Below, in pieces: positions 17,407-26,443 of a stretch of DNA of 55,000 bases. The translations under genes and the position numbers were made by a program. The notes beneath the pieces were generated by a model, which did not search any database, had not been told where the DNA came from, and saw nothing but the letters and a program-made list of their open reading frames with translations. Numbering within the stretch: the stretch's first letter is position 1; every line of letters starts with the position of its first letter. Source of the DNA: an uncultured Pelagibacteraceae bacterium (GTDB lineage: Bacteria; Pseudomonadota; Alphaproteobacteria; Pelagibacterales; Pelagibacteraceae); assembly GCA_902595465.1 (NCBI GenBank), contig CACJQE010000003.1:1-55000 (forward strand), read 5' to 3'.

Positions 17407-18840
17407 ATGAATTTAGCAATTTGGGACATAGAATCATCGAGTGCAAGCACTGACTTCGGGAGCATCATTGAAATTGGCGGAGTTTTAGTTGATGAGAATT
17501 TTAAAGAGAAAGACAGATTTAATTTAAGATGCAGCTTACCTGAAGGAGAAATCTTTCAGGCCATGGCGCTTATTGTTAATAAGACATCAATAAAGCAATT
17601 AACTCAAACTAATCTTTCTCATTATCAAATGTTAGCAGAAGTTGAAAAAATATTTAAAAAGTGGAGTCCCGCAGTATTTCTTGGTTGGTCTAATATTGGA
17701 TTTGATGATGAAATGATAAGAAAAGAGTTTTTTAAAGGGATTAGATATCCATATTTAACAAATGCCGCTCCGAACAAAAGACATGATGGTATTAATATTG
17801 CTCGTGCAGCTTATGCAATTGATCCTTCAATTTTAGAAGTTGAATTTAATGAAAAAAATAATGCAGTATTCAAATTAGAGTCCTTAGCTAGAATGCAAGG
17901 TATTGATTCAACTGACGCCCATAGTGCTTTAAGTGATAGTATAATGACAGCTAAAGTTTTAAATATTGTTAAAAAAAAACAACCATATACTTGGGAGTCT
18001 TTTTTTAAAACTGCGAACAAATCTGACACTGAAACTATAATTAAGAAAGGAGAAATTATTACTCTAAATGAGTATTATTATGGTAAATCTAGACTTCATC
18101 TAGTTGCACCTCTTCATCAAAAATACTGTATGCATCCAATATATGCCGGTTGGTATTATGCATTTGACTTAAGGATTGATATAGAACCTTTATTAAATTT
18201 ATCAATAAATGAGCTAAAAGTTGAAATGAAAAAGTCTCCTAAGTTCTTAAGAACTATTAGATCTAACAAGGCTCCAATTATTGTAGATGCAAAATATGGT
18301 ATGCAAGTAGAACCTTATAGTGCTATGGATAAGTCATTAATCAATAAAAGAGCAGATATTGTTAAAAATAATGAGAAATTTTCTCAAAATATACTTCATG
18401 CATTAAGAGAAGTAGCTGAAGAAAAAGAACAGTCTAAAATACAAGAAGATATATATGCTGAAGAAAGTATTTATACCAAATTTACATCAAACAAAGATAC
18501 CGCTTTATTTCCTGCATGGCATTCAGCATCATGGAAAGATAAACTTAAATTACTAGATAAATTTGAGGATGATCGTTTAGTAGGATTTGGAAAAAAAATC
18601 ATATATCAAGAGGCACCAGAAGTTCTGCCCGAGAGCATGCTTAAAACAATAAAACGAGAAATTGCAAAGCGAATTTTGAGTGAAAAGAAAGAAAAATGGT
18701 GGACAATTCCTACACTTTATACAGAAATTGATACACTTAGAGAAAAATATACTAATGAAAATGACAATGAAAAGCTTGTTCTGCTAGACGAGTTTAATGA
18801 GTATGCAATGTCAATACAGAAGAAGTATGAAAATGTTTAA
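17407..18840 (+). CDS. sbcB: Exodeoxyribonuclease I
   Basis: SbcB is a processive 3'-5' single-strand exonuclease. The 477-aa protein has the DEDDh triad: IWDIESSS (Asp/Glu), GWSNIGFDDEMIRKEFF (Asp), and DAHSALSDSIMT (His-x4-Asp). The C-terminal SH3-like and helical regions typical of exonuclease I follow (KYCMHPIYAGWYYAFDL onward). TGAGGA is a good Shine-Dalgarno just upstream of the ATG. The 124-bp gap before it shows no other gene. Confidence 0.9.
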   Translation: MNLAIWDIESSSASTDFGSIIEIGGVLVDENFKEKDRFNLRCSLPEGEIFQAMALIVNKTSIKQLTQTNLSHYQMLAEVEKIFKKWSPAVFLGWSNIGFDDEMIRKEFFKGIRYPYLTNAAPNKRHDGINIARAAYAIDPSILEVEFNEKNNAVFKLESLARMQGIDSTDAHSALSDSIMTAKVLNIVKKKQPYTWESFFKTANKSDTETIIKKGEIITLNEYYYGKSRLHLVAPLHQKYCMHPIYAGWYYAFDLRIDIEPLLNLSINELKVEMKKSPKFLRTIRSNKAPIIVDAKYGMQVEPYSAMDKSLINKRADIVKNNEKFSQNILHALREVAEEKEQSKIQEDIYAEESIYTKFTSNKDTALFPAWHSASWKDKLKLLDKFEDDRLVGFGKKIIYQEAPEVLPESMLKTIKREIAKRILSEKKEKWWTIPTLYTEIDTLREKYTNENDNEKLVLLDEFNEYAMSIQKKYENV

Positions 18841-18872
18841 TGTGGATAATTTTAACATTTTTCTTTTAACTA

Positions 18873-18900
18873 TTGATAAAAAAATTTTTATTTATATATA
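18873..18900 (+). promoter_or_regulatory. Candidate promoter of trxA (short or leaderless)
   Basis: TTGATA (18873-18878), a 16-bp spacer and TATATA (18895-18900) precede the trxA ATG by only 6 bp, so the transcript would start at or very near the initiation codon. The -35 is a near-consensus match. Confidence 0.45.
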
Positions 18901-18906
18901 AAACAT

Positions 18907-19227
18907 ATGGCAACATTAAAAGTTACAGACGAAAAATTTGAAGAACAAGTTTTAAAAAACGAAAAACCAGTTTTAGTAGATTTTTGGGCCGAATGGTGTG
19001 GGCCTTGTAAAATGGTAGGACCAATTTTAGAGGAAATTTCAGAGGAGATGGCGAATGATATTGTCATTGCAAAACATGACATAGACTCAGAGCCTAACAT
19101 GCCTACTAAGTACGGTGTTCGTGGAATTCCTACAATGCTTTTATTTAAAGGTGGTGAGTTAAAAGCAACTAAAGTTGGAGCTACACCAAAGAGCGATATT
19201 GTTGCTTTTATTAAAGAAAATATTTAA
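18907..19227 (+). CDS. trxA: Thioredoxin
   Basis: TrxA is a cytosolic disulfide reductase. The 106-aa protein has the redox motif WAEWCGPCKM, the buried Asp in VLVDFWAEW, and the cis-Pro loop GIPTMLLFKGG. It converges on folC, overlapping it by 4 bp at the stop codons. In many alphaproteobacteria trxA and folC are co-directional; here trxA is inverted relative to folC. Confidence 0.97.
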   Translation: MATLKVTDEKFEEQVLKNEKPVLVDFWAEWCGPCKMVGPILEEISEEMANDIVIAKHDIDSEPNMPTKYGVRGIPTMLLFKGGELKATKVGATPKSDIVAFIKENI

Positions 19228-20489
19228 TTCAAATTAAGTATCTCACCAGCAAGATATAAAGATCCAGTTATCATTATCAAATCATCTTTTCCTAGATTTA
19301 TAGAGTCAAGAGCTTCTTCAATAGATTTTTTGTAACTAACATTAGGATATTTATTTAATTTTTCCTTTAAATCTTTCCCTTTGATAGCATTTGGTTGGTT
19401 AGGAATATCAATTGTTGTTATGGAAGATATATTATTAAAATTGCTTAAGTATTCTTCATGATCTTTATTAGACATCATTCCAAGAATTAAATGCTTTTTA
19501 CAATCGAGAGTGTTTAAATATTCATTAAGCGCTCTTGCACCTAAAGGATTATGTGAACCATCTAAATATAATCTATTATCCTTACAAATATTTTTAAGTT
19601 TTCCAGATTTAATCTCTTGTAGTCTTGCAATACTTTTTATCTTAGTAATACCTTCTTTAATATTTTCATCTTTTACTCCCAGTTTTAAATTTCTCACTGT
19701 AGCAATAGCAGTTGCACAATTATCAATTTGAAAATTACCTAAAAGATTTGGTTTTGGTAATTTTAAACCACCATATTCATCTTCATAATAAATAAAACCA
19801 TTCTCGTTTAATAAATAATTAAAATCATCTTTATAAATGATTTTTTTTGATTGATTATTAATAATTGATTTTTTTATTAAATTTAATGTTTCATCTGAGC
19901 TTTGTTTGCCAACTACAATAGTAGAATTTACTAGGGACGAAGTTTTTTCATAAACAATTTTTTCAATATTCTGCTCATTTTTTGGTAACCAATCTAAATG
20001 ATCTAGACCTATTGAAGTAACAATACTAGATAAATTAGTATCTATAATATTTGTTGCATCAAATCTATGAAATAGACCACTTTCTAAAATATTTATTTTG
20101 TCTTTGAATTTACTTGCATGATAAAAATATGCTGCAGTTAATATTTCGAAGTAAGTTATTTGCTCTCCATTATTAATATTTTCAACTTCTATTAATAACT
20201 TAGACAAGTTATCGTCAGATATTTCTTCATCATTAAAAATAAATCTCTCATTAATTGTTTGAATATGTGGGCTAGTATAAATATTACAATCTGTATTGGC
20301 TGTTTTTAAAATTGATCTTACTGCCTGTATAGTTGAATACTTACCATTTGTACCAACCACAGAAATATATTTTAATTTATTCTGTGGATTGCCTAATTTT
20401 TTACAAAGGTTCTTAACTCTATCAAGACTTAGGTCAATTTCTTTAGGATGCAGCTTTTGCAAGCGGTTCAATATTGTCTGAAGTTTCAT
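19224..20489 (-). CDS. folC: Folylpolyglutamate synthase / dihydrofolate synthase
   Basis: FolC adds glutamate to dihydropteroate and folates. The 421-aa Mur-ligase-fold protein has HPKEIDLSLDRVKNL near the N terminus, a P-loop VVGTNGKYST, ITYFEILTAAYFYHA, SIGLDHLDWL, LYLDGSHNPLGARAL and HLILGMMSNKDH. The P-loop Gly of the usual GTNGKGS is Tyr here, an oddity in a key position. The start codon lies 47 bp inside the 3' end of accD, and no downstream ATG would preserve the conserved N terminus. Confidence 0.92.
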   Translation of the reverse strand: MKLQTILNRLQKLHPKEIDLSLDRVKNLCKKLGNPQNKLKYISVVGTNGKYSTIQAVRSILKTANTDCNIYTSPHIQTINERFIFNDEEISDDNLSKLLIEVENINNGEQITYFEILTAAYFYHASKFKDKINILESGLFHRFDATNIIDTNLSSIVTSIGLDHLDWLPKNEQNIEKIVYEKTSSLVNSTIVVGKQSSDETLNLIKKSIINNQSKKIIYKDDFNYLLNENGFIYYEDEYGGLKLPKPNLLGNFQIDNCATAIATVRNLKLGVKDENIKEGITKIKSIARLQEIKSGKLKNICKDNRLYLDGSHNPLGARALNEYLNTLDCKKHLILGMMSNKDHEEYLSNFNNISSITTIDIPNQPNAIKGKDLKEKLNKYPNVSYKKSIEEALDSINLGKDDLIMITGSLYLAGEILNLN

Positions 20490-21375
20490 TTATTTGATTT
20501 TCATTTACCGCGTTATCTTTTTTTAACAATATTGATAATAGTAAGCTTATTTCGGTTTTTAAATCTTTTCGTTCAACAATTCTGTCGACAAATCCATGCT
20601 TTTGGACGAATTCCGAGGTTTGAAAGTCTGAACTAAGTTCTTCTTTAACTGTTGCTTGTATAACTCTTTTTCCTGCAAAGGCTATTAAGCAACCAGGTTC
20701 AGCAAAATGAATGTCGCCTAACATCGCAAAAGATGCAGTAATTCCGCCAGCCGTTGGATCTGTAAAACAAACTAGGTAAGGAAGATTATTTTTTTTAAGT
20801 TCATTAATAGCTAGTGTAGTTCTTGTCATATTTGCAAGGGCAATAGGAGACTCAAACATTCTTTGTCCTCCACCACAAGGAAAGAAAACAAATGGTGTTT
20901 GATTGTCAATAGCGTGCTGAACACCGTAAATAATTGCTTCGCCCTCAGCTGCACCAACAGAGCCACCAATAAACTCAAAATTAATAGCTCCTGCTGTCAC
21001 CTCGATTTCATTTATTCTACCTTTAGCGATCATCACAGCTGAATTCTGATTAGTTTTCTTTCGCGCAGATTTTAATCTATCTTTATATGACTTGGTATCG
21101 ATCCATTGAAGAGGGTCTTCCGCTGGAATCGGTGTATCAATTATTTCGTAAGCATTTCTTCCAAAAATAATATCAAATCTTTGTCGACAATTAATTCTAT
21201 GATGTTTTCCACACGAGTTGCAAACCCATAAATTTTCTTCAAGATCTTTTTTTAATATCGGACCTTTGCAACAACTAGTCCAGTCTGAATTTGCAATATC
21301 CTCTTTTGATGGTCTTTTTTTTAATACTTTTTTAATTTTTTCACCAAGACTTAAAGCTTTTGTAATCCAATTCAT
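20443..21375 (-). CDS. accD: Acetyl-CoA carboxylase carboxyltransferase beta subunit
   Basis: AccD with AccA forms the carboxyltransferase that makes malonyl-CoA. The 310-aa protein has an N-terminal zinc-ribbon region, then the crotonase-like core with GAINFEFIGGSVGAAEGEAI, FFPCGGGQRMFESPIALANM and DPTAGGITASFAMLGD. The zinc ribbon is imperfect: SCCKGP in place of the usual C-x2-C, while the second knuckle VCNSC is intact. It lies between trpA (4-bp overlap) and folC; accA is at 41.6 kb. Confidence 0.95.
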   Translation of the reverse strand: MNWITKALSLGEKIKKVLKKRPSKEDIANSDWTSCCKGPILKKDLEENLWVCNSCGKHHRINCRQRFDIIFGRNAYEIIDTPIPAEDPLQWIDTKSYKDRLKSARKKTNQNSAVMIAKGRINEIEVTAGAINFEFIGGSVGAAEGEAIIYGVQHAIDNQTPFVFFPCGGGQRMFESPIALANMTRTTLAINELKKNNLPYLVCFTDPTAGGITASFAMLGDIHFAEPGCLIAFAGKRVIQATVKEELSSDFQTSEFVQKHGFVDRIVERKDLKTEISLLLSILLKKDNAVNENQINETSDNIEPLAKAAS

Positions 21376-22172
21376 ACAATTTTATATTTTAATTTTTTTA
21401 CCAGCTTACTTACATTTGTGACAGGATTTTGTCTATGCTTTAAACTCTTGCTAATTTCCTTACAAATAGCACTTCCAACAACTAATCCATCTGCAGATTT
21501 CAGTTTACCAATTGTTTTTTCTGTGATTCCAAAACCAATAACAACCTTTTTTTTTGGATTGATTTTTTTAATTTTGATGTAATTTTTTATTATCTCTTTA
21601 GGTGATACTTTTAGTTTACCACCAGTTGTACTCAACATTGAAATAAAATAACTCATCGGATGAGAGTCTTTTATAATTTTTTTTAGCCTAATTTTTGTTG
21701 TTGTTGGTGATAAAAGCTGAATAAAATAGATAGATTTTTTTTTACATTTTTTTGCGAAATTCTTATTTTCTGGCCAAGGTAAATCTACAACTATTAATCC
21801 ATTAACTCCAGATAACTTGCATTTATTTAGGAATTTATTTTCGCCATATTGAAAGATCATATTATAATAACCCATTAAGATAACAGGTTTATTTTTATCA
21901 AACTTTTTGAATTCTTTTACAATTTTGAAAATATCATTTACTTTAATTCCATTTTTGATTGCTCTATACGCACTTGTTTGAATCTGATTTCCATCTGCTA
22001 CAGGAGTGTTGTGGGGCATACCTAATTCTAAAATATCAGCATTTTTAGAAATTGATTTTAAAATATTTAAAGATTGTTTTTTTGAGCTATCACCTGCAAC
22101 TGTATAAGTTAGTAAAGCAGGCCTATTTTCTTGTTTTGCTTTTATAAATGCTACACTAATTGGATTTAACAT
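21372..22172 (-). CDS. trpA: Tryptophan synthase alpha subunit (divergent)
   Basis: TrpA cleaves indole-3-glycerol phosphate to indole. The 266-aa TIM barrel keeps the two catalytic acids, Glu49 (ILELGMP) and Asp60 (PVADG), plus GLIVVDLP, SPTT, VVIGFGI and the phosphate-binding DGLVVGSAI. However, the usual PFSDP between the acids reads PHNTP, and the region usually YYVSxxGVTG reads YFISMLSTTGGK. It overlaps trpB by 17 bp. The partner TrpB is also divergent, so the pair may have changed together. Confidence 0.88.
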   Translation of the reverse strand: MLNPISVAFIKAKQENRPALLTYTVAGDSSKKQSLNILKSISKNADILELGMPHNTPVADGNQIQTSAYRAIKNGIKVNDIFKIVKEFKKFDKNKPVILMGYYNMIFQYGENKFLNKCKLSGVNGLIVVDLPWPENKNFAKKCKKKSIYFIQLLSPTTTKIRLKKIIKDSHPMSYFISMLSTTGGKLKVSPKEIIKNYIKIKKINPKKKVVIGFGITEKTIGKLKSADGLVVGSAICKEISKSLKHRQNPVTNVSKLVKKLKYKIV

Positions 22173-23400
22173 ATTTTTTTCCTAATCTTTTCTCTAAAAT
22201 CCCTCGGTCTTTGTAAGCATCACCGCAACTATTAACAACTACGATCGTATCTTTGCTAAATTTTTTAGACTCAGATATTGCAACAGCGAATGCGTGGCTT
22301 GGTTCAAGAGATGGTCTTAATTTTTCAAATTTTGTAACAAGTTTGTAAGCATTTAATGCTTGCTCATCACTTGCAGCAGTATATCTAGCTCTCTTTGTGT
22401 CTTTTAAAAAACAATGAAGCGGAGAAATTCCAGGGTAATCCAAACCTGCCGAAATAGATTCTGTTTCTTCTATTTGTCCATCTGAGTTTTGATTAACATA
22501 TTGGGCTGCACCATGTAGAATTCCAATTTTAGAACCATAAGTTAAAGGTGCTGCATGCTTTTTACTTTTTGCAGGTCCCCCAGCTTCTACACCAATAAAT
22601 TCACACTGTTTTTTATCATAATCCATAAACTCATTCCAAAATCCAAAACTCGAACTCCCACCACCCACACAATTGTAAAGTTTAAGTTTTTTTGGAATTG
22701 ATCCAAACTCATCAATTAATTGAACTTTTAACTCTCTTGAAATTTGACTGGTACTCCATCCGCAAATACGAACAAAAACAGCTGGCCCTACCGTACTTCC
22801 AACACACATGGCTGTAGTATCGCAATTAGCAACCCAGAACCTCATACATTCTGAAACAGCATCCACAAGCGTTTGACTTCCTGAATAAACCGGAACTACC
22901 TCGGCACCATTTTTTTTCATCGCTTTCACATTTGGTTGTTGTCTTGCAATATCTTTTGCACCCATGAAAATTTTACATTTAAGACCAAATTTTTTTGCAG
23001 CCATGCTTAACATTTTACCCGCATACCCAGCGCCTGTGTCCCCACATATTACTTTTTTACCAGAGTGTTTTGCAAGCAAACAATGAATAGTTGCGTTGTA
23101 GACTTTGTGTGCCCCACCATTTGCATCTGATACAACTTTAGACCAAATTTGAGCTCCACCCACATGTTTCGTTAAATTCTCTAATTTAATAAATCGAGTA
23201 GGCACACCAATCCAATTTTTAAAATATTTATCTCTTTCTTGTATAAATTTTTTATCTTTTTTAAGTTTATTAAATAGCACTTCTAAATCTTCGATAGGTT
23301 TTTTTAATGTTTCGGGAACAAAGTTTCCTCCAAATTTACCTCCCCAAAATCCAAGTTTATTACCTTGGTCTATTACAGGAATTCCTTTTTTAAGTTTCAT
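22156..23400 (-). CDS. trpB: Tryptophan synthase beta subunit-like protein with altered active site
   Basis: This 414-aa PLP enzyme aligns with TrpB throughout: FGGNFVPETL, the PLP Lys in GGAHKVYNA (Lys99), GAEVVPVYSGSQTL, SISAGLDYPGISP and SLEPSHA. Several residues regarded as nearly invariant differ. The catalytic-Glu loop ETGAGQHG reads DTGAGYAG (121-128); LKREDLNHTG reads SKVVSDANGG; GGGSNA reads GGGSSS; NLSGRGDKD reads NSCGDAYKD; NVFRM reads NVKAM. The gene is in the standard trpF-trpB-trpA position. It may be a diverged tryptophan synthase or a related beta-replacement enzyme. Confidence 0.82.
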   Translation of the reverse strand: MKLKKGIPVIDQGNKLGFWGGKFGGNFVPETLKKPIEDLEVLFNKLKKDKKFIQERDKYFKNWIGVPTRFIKLENLTKHVGGAQIWSKVVSDANGGAHKVYNATIHCLLAKHSGKKVICGDTGAGYAGKMLSMAAKKFGLKCKIFMGAKDIARQQPNVKAMKKNGAEVVPVYSGSQTLVDAVSECMRFWVANCDTTAMCVGSTVGPAVFVRICGWSTSQISRELKVQLIDEFGSIPKKLKLYNCVGGGSSSFGFWNEFMDYDKKQCEFIGVEAGGPAKSKKHAAPLTYGSKIGILHGAAQYVNQNSDGQIEETESISAGLDYPGISPLHCFLKDTKRARYTAASDEQALNAYKLVTKFEKLRPSLEPSHAFAVAISESKKFSKDTIVVVNSCGDAYKDRGILEKRLGKKYVKSN

Positions 23401-24014
23401 ATTTTTGCAGACAAGTTTAATAATTTATCAATTTTACTTATATCTTTTTTTCCATTTTCATCTTCTAATGCACCGCTAAGATCAATCATAAAGTTTTTAT
23501 TTTTAAAATTAGGAATATCATCTATTTGGATATTTCCTGCAATCATTTTATCCATTTCATCAGGCACATCATTTAGTAGATTATGATCAAAACTTTCAGA
23601 TTTATGGTAACCTTTTGAGTCAAATAAAATCACATCTGATATATCTGAATATTTTTTATATTTTGTAACATCATCTTTAATAGAAACGGTAATTGCAGTT
23701 ATTATTTTTATTTTATATTTTGATTTAATTTCTTCAGTTCTTTTAGGATCTACATCGTAAAGCTGGTAATAGTCAAAATTTAGGTTTTTAATCCTTTCTA
23801 AAATTTCATCGTTCGGTCTCACAAGAACAGATACAAAGTTTACATCCTTTTTATCAATATTTATTAAGTGTTGTAATTTTTCATATTCAATAAATCTTTT
23901 ACTTTTTTCATAATTTGTAATGAAACCTATCATAGAAGGTTTGTGCCTATGATTTAAAATATAGTTTAAGGTTTTAGGATCTGAGATCCCACAAATTTTT
24001 AACCCTTTTATCAT
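23397..24014 (-). CDS. trpF: Phosphoribosylanthranilate isomerase (divergent)
   Basis: TrpF isomerises N-(5-phosphoribosyl)anthranilate in tryptophan biosynthesis. The 205-aa TIM barrel has the catalytic Cys in KICGISDP and the Asp in ILFDSKG, and a C-terminal IDLSGALEDENGKKD corresponding to the usual DVSSGVE-G-KD phosphate site. The AGG phosphate loop reads AGNIQ. The overall pattern is weakly conserved, but the position directly before trpB (4-bp overlap) supports the call. Confidence 0.8.
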   Translation of the reverse strand: MIKGLKICGISDPKTLNYILNHRHKPSMIGFITNYEKSKRFIEYEKLQHLINIDKKDVNFVSVLVRPNDEILERIKNLNFDYYQLYDVDPKRTEEIKSKYKIKIITAITVSIKDDVTKYKKYSDISDVILFDSKGYHKSESFDHNLLNDVPDEMDKMIAGNIQIDDIPNFKNKNFMIDLSGALEDENGKKDISKIDKLLNLSAKI

Positions 24015-24685
24015 TGACTTAAGTGATCAATTAATTTTTTAATATTTTTTTTTAGGTTACCTTTGGTTATTGGGCGACCAATAACAAGCCAATCACTTCC
24101 ATTTTTATAGGCACGCTTAGGTGTTAAAACTCTTTTCTGATCGTCAGCATTAGAATTAAATCTTATACCAGGTGTTATAATTTCTTTTTTAAAAACTTTC
24201 TTTACTAATTTTACTTCTTGAGCACTACAAACAATAGCATCCAACCCGGCTTTATTTGCAAGCTTTGCTTGATGATAAACTAAATCTTTGACTTTTTTAT
24301 TAAATCCGATCTCTTTCAGTGATTTGTTGTTTAATGATGTTAAAGTAGTCACTCCAACCAATTTTGTTTTGCCCGAAACTTTTTTAGCAGCTATTAATGA
24401 CTCAAGTCCACAATTAATATGAATTGTTAAATAACTAAATTTTAAGTCCTTTACAGATTTTAATACACCCTTACATGTATTAGGAATATCTGAAATTTTG
24501 TAGTCACCAAATGTAACTTTATTTTTCAGACCTGATATAAATTCTCTTCCATTTTTTGAATTTAAAAACTCTAAGCCAAATTTATAACCAACCATAAGGT
24601 TTTTGTGATTGGCGTATTTAACTATTTTTTTTACTTTTGAAATGTTATTGCTATCACAAGCAATAAATACTTTATTTTTTTTCAT
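24011..24685 (-). CDS. pyrF: Orotidine 5'-phosphate decarboxylase
   Basis: PyrF converts OMP to UMP. The 224-aa protein shows the substrate/catalytic motifs FIACDSNN, GYKFGLEFL, the Asp-x-Lys-x2-Asp signature within TFGDYKISDIPNT, ITPGIRF and DWLVIGRPIT. It overlaps ihfB by 14 bp upstream and trpF by 4 bp downstream, forming one unit ihfB-pyrF-trpFBA. Confidence 0.95.
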   Translation of the reverse strand: MKKNKVFIACDSNNISKVKKIVKYANHKNLMVGYKFGLEFLNSKNGREFISGLKNKVTFGDYKISDIPNTCKGVLKSVKDLKFSYLTIHINCGLESLIAAKKVSGKTKLVGVTTLTSLNNKSLKEIGFNKKVKDLVYHQAKLANKAGLDAIVCSAQEVKLVKKVFKKEIITPGIRFNSNADDQKRVLTPKRAYKNGSDWLVIGRPITKGNLKKNIKKLIDHLSQ

Positions 24686-24962
24686 TTATTTTGCTAAGCC
24701 ACATTTTTGATGCTTTGAATAGTATAGAATATTTTTCTTTAACGTATACTTTTTCGTTTGTCTTAGGATTTCTGGCAAACTTTGCTTTTTTATATCTTGT
24801 TTCTAGTGAAAATACGTCTCTTAATTCAACTCTCTCTTTCCTTTTGAGAGAGTGTTTTATCTCAGTTAAAAAAATATCTATTAATTTTTCTAGGTCTTTT
24901 CGGAGAAAATTTGGATAATTATTTGTTAGCTTCTTTATTAAATCTGATTTTGCAGCTGACAA
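24672..24962 (-). CDS. ihfB: Integration host factor beta subunit
   Basis: IHF-beta bends DNA as part of a nucleoid-associated heterodimer. The 96-aa HU/IHF-fold protein starts with TTG (MSAAKSDLIKKL), and the DNA-binding arm carries the family signature FARNPKTNEKVYVKEKYSIL followed by FKASK. Location immediately after rpsA is typical of proteobacteria (rpsA-ihfB). It is 5 bp downstream of the rpsA stop. Confidence 0.9.
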   Translation of the reverse strand: MSAAKSDLIKKLTNNYPNFLRKDLEKLIDIFLTEIKHSLKRKERVELRDVFSLETRYKKAKFARNPKTNEKVYVKEKYSILFKASKMWLSKINEKK

Positions 24963-24967
24963 ACTAC

Positions 24968-26443
24968 CTACTCATCATCTTTGTTTTTTTTTTCATCTAA
25001 TTTCTCAGATAGCGATGAAAAAGGTAAATTTTTTCCACTTAATGGACTAGAAAATTTTGATACTGCCTCTTTGTTCTGAATTTCTTCAAGTAGCTTGATA
25101 CTTAAACTTACTTTTCTTTTATCAAAACTTAATTCTGAAATTGCAGCATCTATTCTATCTCCGCTTAAGAATCTCGAAGGACGAGCATCGGCTGAACTTA
25201 CTGCTATATTACTTTTTTTAATTAGAAAATCTAATTCACATCCCTCAGGTCTTACATTTAAACCTTTGTTATCAGTAGAAATTACTTTAACAGTTATAAT
25301 ATCGTTCAATTTTTTATCTTTAAACCAATCAAATGGATCTTTTCCAGTTTGTTTCAAGCCTACCCTAACCTTGTGCTCATCTTTTTTTATTTCTAATACC
25401 TTAACTCGCAATCTATCACCTTTCTTATATTTTTTTAATTCATCATCAGGATTGTTAGTATAGCTCAAATCGTTTGCATGTAAAAAACCATCAATATCAA
25501 ATTTTTCCAGCTTGACATATAGAGCATATTCATTTGAGCTAGAAACAACTCCATTAACTTCAGATCCAACTGGATGTTTATCGGAAAATGATTGGTAAGG
25601 ATTTTCTATTGTTAATTTATGGGAAATTGCAATTCGTCTTTTATCTTTATCAATTTCTGTTATAACGCAATCAATCATATCTCCAACTTTAAATAATTTT
25701 TTAGGAACTATATTTCTTTTTGTCCAGCTCATTTCACTACTATGTAATAAAGTGCTTAAACCCGGTTCAAGAGAACAAAAACATCCATAGTCAGTAATTT
25801 TATCAACTTTAACTTTATAATTTTTTCCGATTTCATAGTTAGAGATATGCTCAAATGGGTCAGGAGATAATTGCTTTATTGAACATCCAATTTGGAGTTT
25901 TTCGTTATCAATTGAAATTACTTTTAAATCATGACGTTCGCCAATATTGAATATTTCATCAGGGTGATTAACTCTAGAGTAAGAAATTTCCTGCAGATGA
26001 ACCAATACATCAATTTCATTATTTACTTCAAAGAAACATCCAAAAGATGAATAGCCTTTAACGACTGCATCTTTTATTATGTCTCCTACTTTAAATTTCT
26101 CAATGATTTTTGCTTTATCTTCTCTTTTATTTGAAGAAACAATTTGTCTACGTGAAACGCATGCATTCCCTCTCAATTTATCTAACTTGATAATAGCAAA
26201 TTTTTGCTCTACTCCAATTAAATGGTCTATATTTTTTAATGGTTTATCACTTATTTGAGATCCTGGGCAAAACATTAATGATCCAGTTTCTGAATGTTCA
26301 ACAATTACACCGCCTTTACATTTAGAAGTAATTTTTCCCAATATTGACTCATTATCTTCATAAGCTTTTTCAAGTTTATACCATCCCTTTATTTTTTGAG
26401 CTTTGATTGCTGAAACTACAACTTCACCATTTTTATCTTCAAT
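24968..26443 (-). CDS. rpsA: 30S ribosomal protein S1, 5'-truncated
   Basis: S1 binds mRNA and the 30S platform. The open frame encodes 491 codons starting with IEDKNGEVVVSAIKAQ, which corresponds to the end of S1 domain 1. Domains 2-6 are intact, with S1-fold repeats such as VVKGYSSFGCFFEVNNEIDV, VDKITDYGCFCSLEPG and ISELSFDKRKVSLSIK. A TAA in frame lies just upstream (26446-26444), and the first possible start is TTG at 26341. Domain 1 and the normal start are missing, and the cmk gene that usually precedes rpsA is also absent. Either a deletion allele or an assembly join explains this. Confidence 0.88.
   Translation of the reverse strand: MEDKNGEVVVSAIKAQKIKGWYKLEKAYEDNESILGKITSKCKGGVIVEHSETGSLMFCPGSQISDKPLKNIDHLIGVEQKFAIIKLDKLRGNACVSRRQIVSSNKREDKAKIIEKFKVGDIIKDAVVKGYSSFGCFFEVNNEIDVLVHLQEISYSRVNHPDEIFNIGERHDLKVISIDNEKLQIGCSIKQLSPDPFEHISNYEIGKNYKVKVDKITDYGCFCSLEPGLSTLLHSSEMSWTKRNIVPKKLFKVGDMIDCVITEIDKDKRRIAISHKLTIENPYQSFSDKHPVGSEVNGVVSSSNEYALYVKLEKFDIDGFLHANDLSYTNNPDDELKKYKKGDRLRVKVLEIKKDEHKVRVGLKQTGKDPFDWFKDKKLNDIITVKVISTDNKGLNVRPEGCELDFLIKKSNIAVSSADARPSRFLSGDRIDAAISELSFDKRKVSLSIKLLEEIQNKEAVSKFSSPLSGKNLPFSSLSEKLDEKKNKDDE

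Noticed and set aside
26339..26341. TTG as the genuine start of rpsA
   Set aside because: S1 homology continues upstream of it in the same frame (about 34 more codons), so the TTG is just the first start-like codon in a truncated gene.
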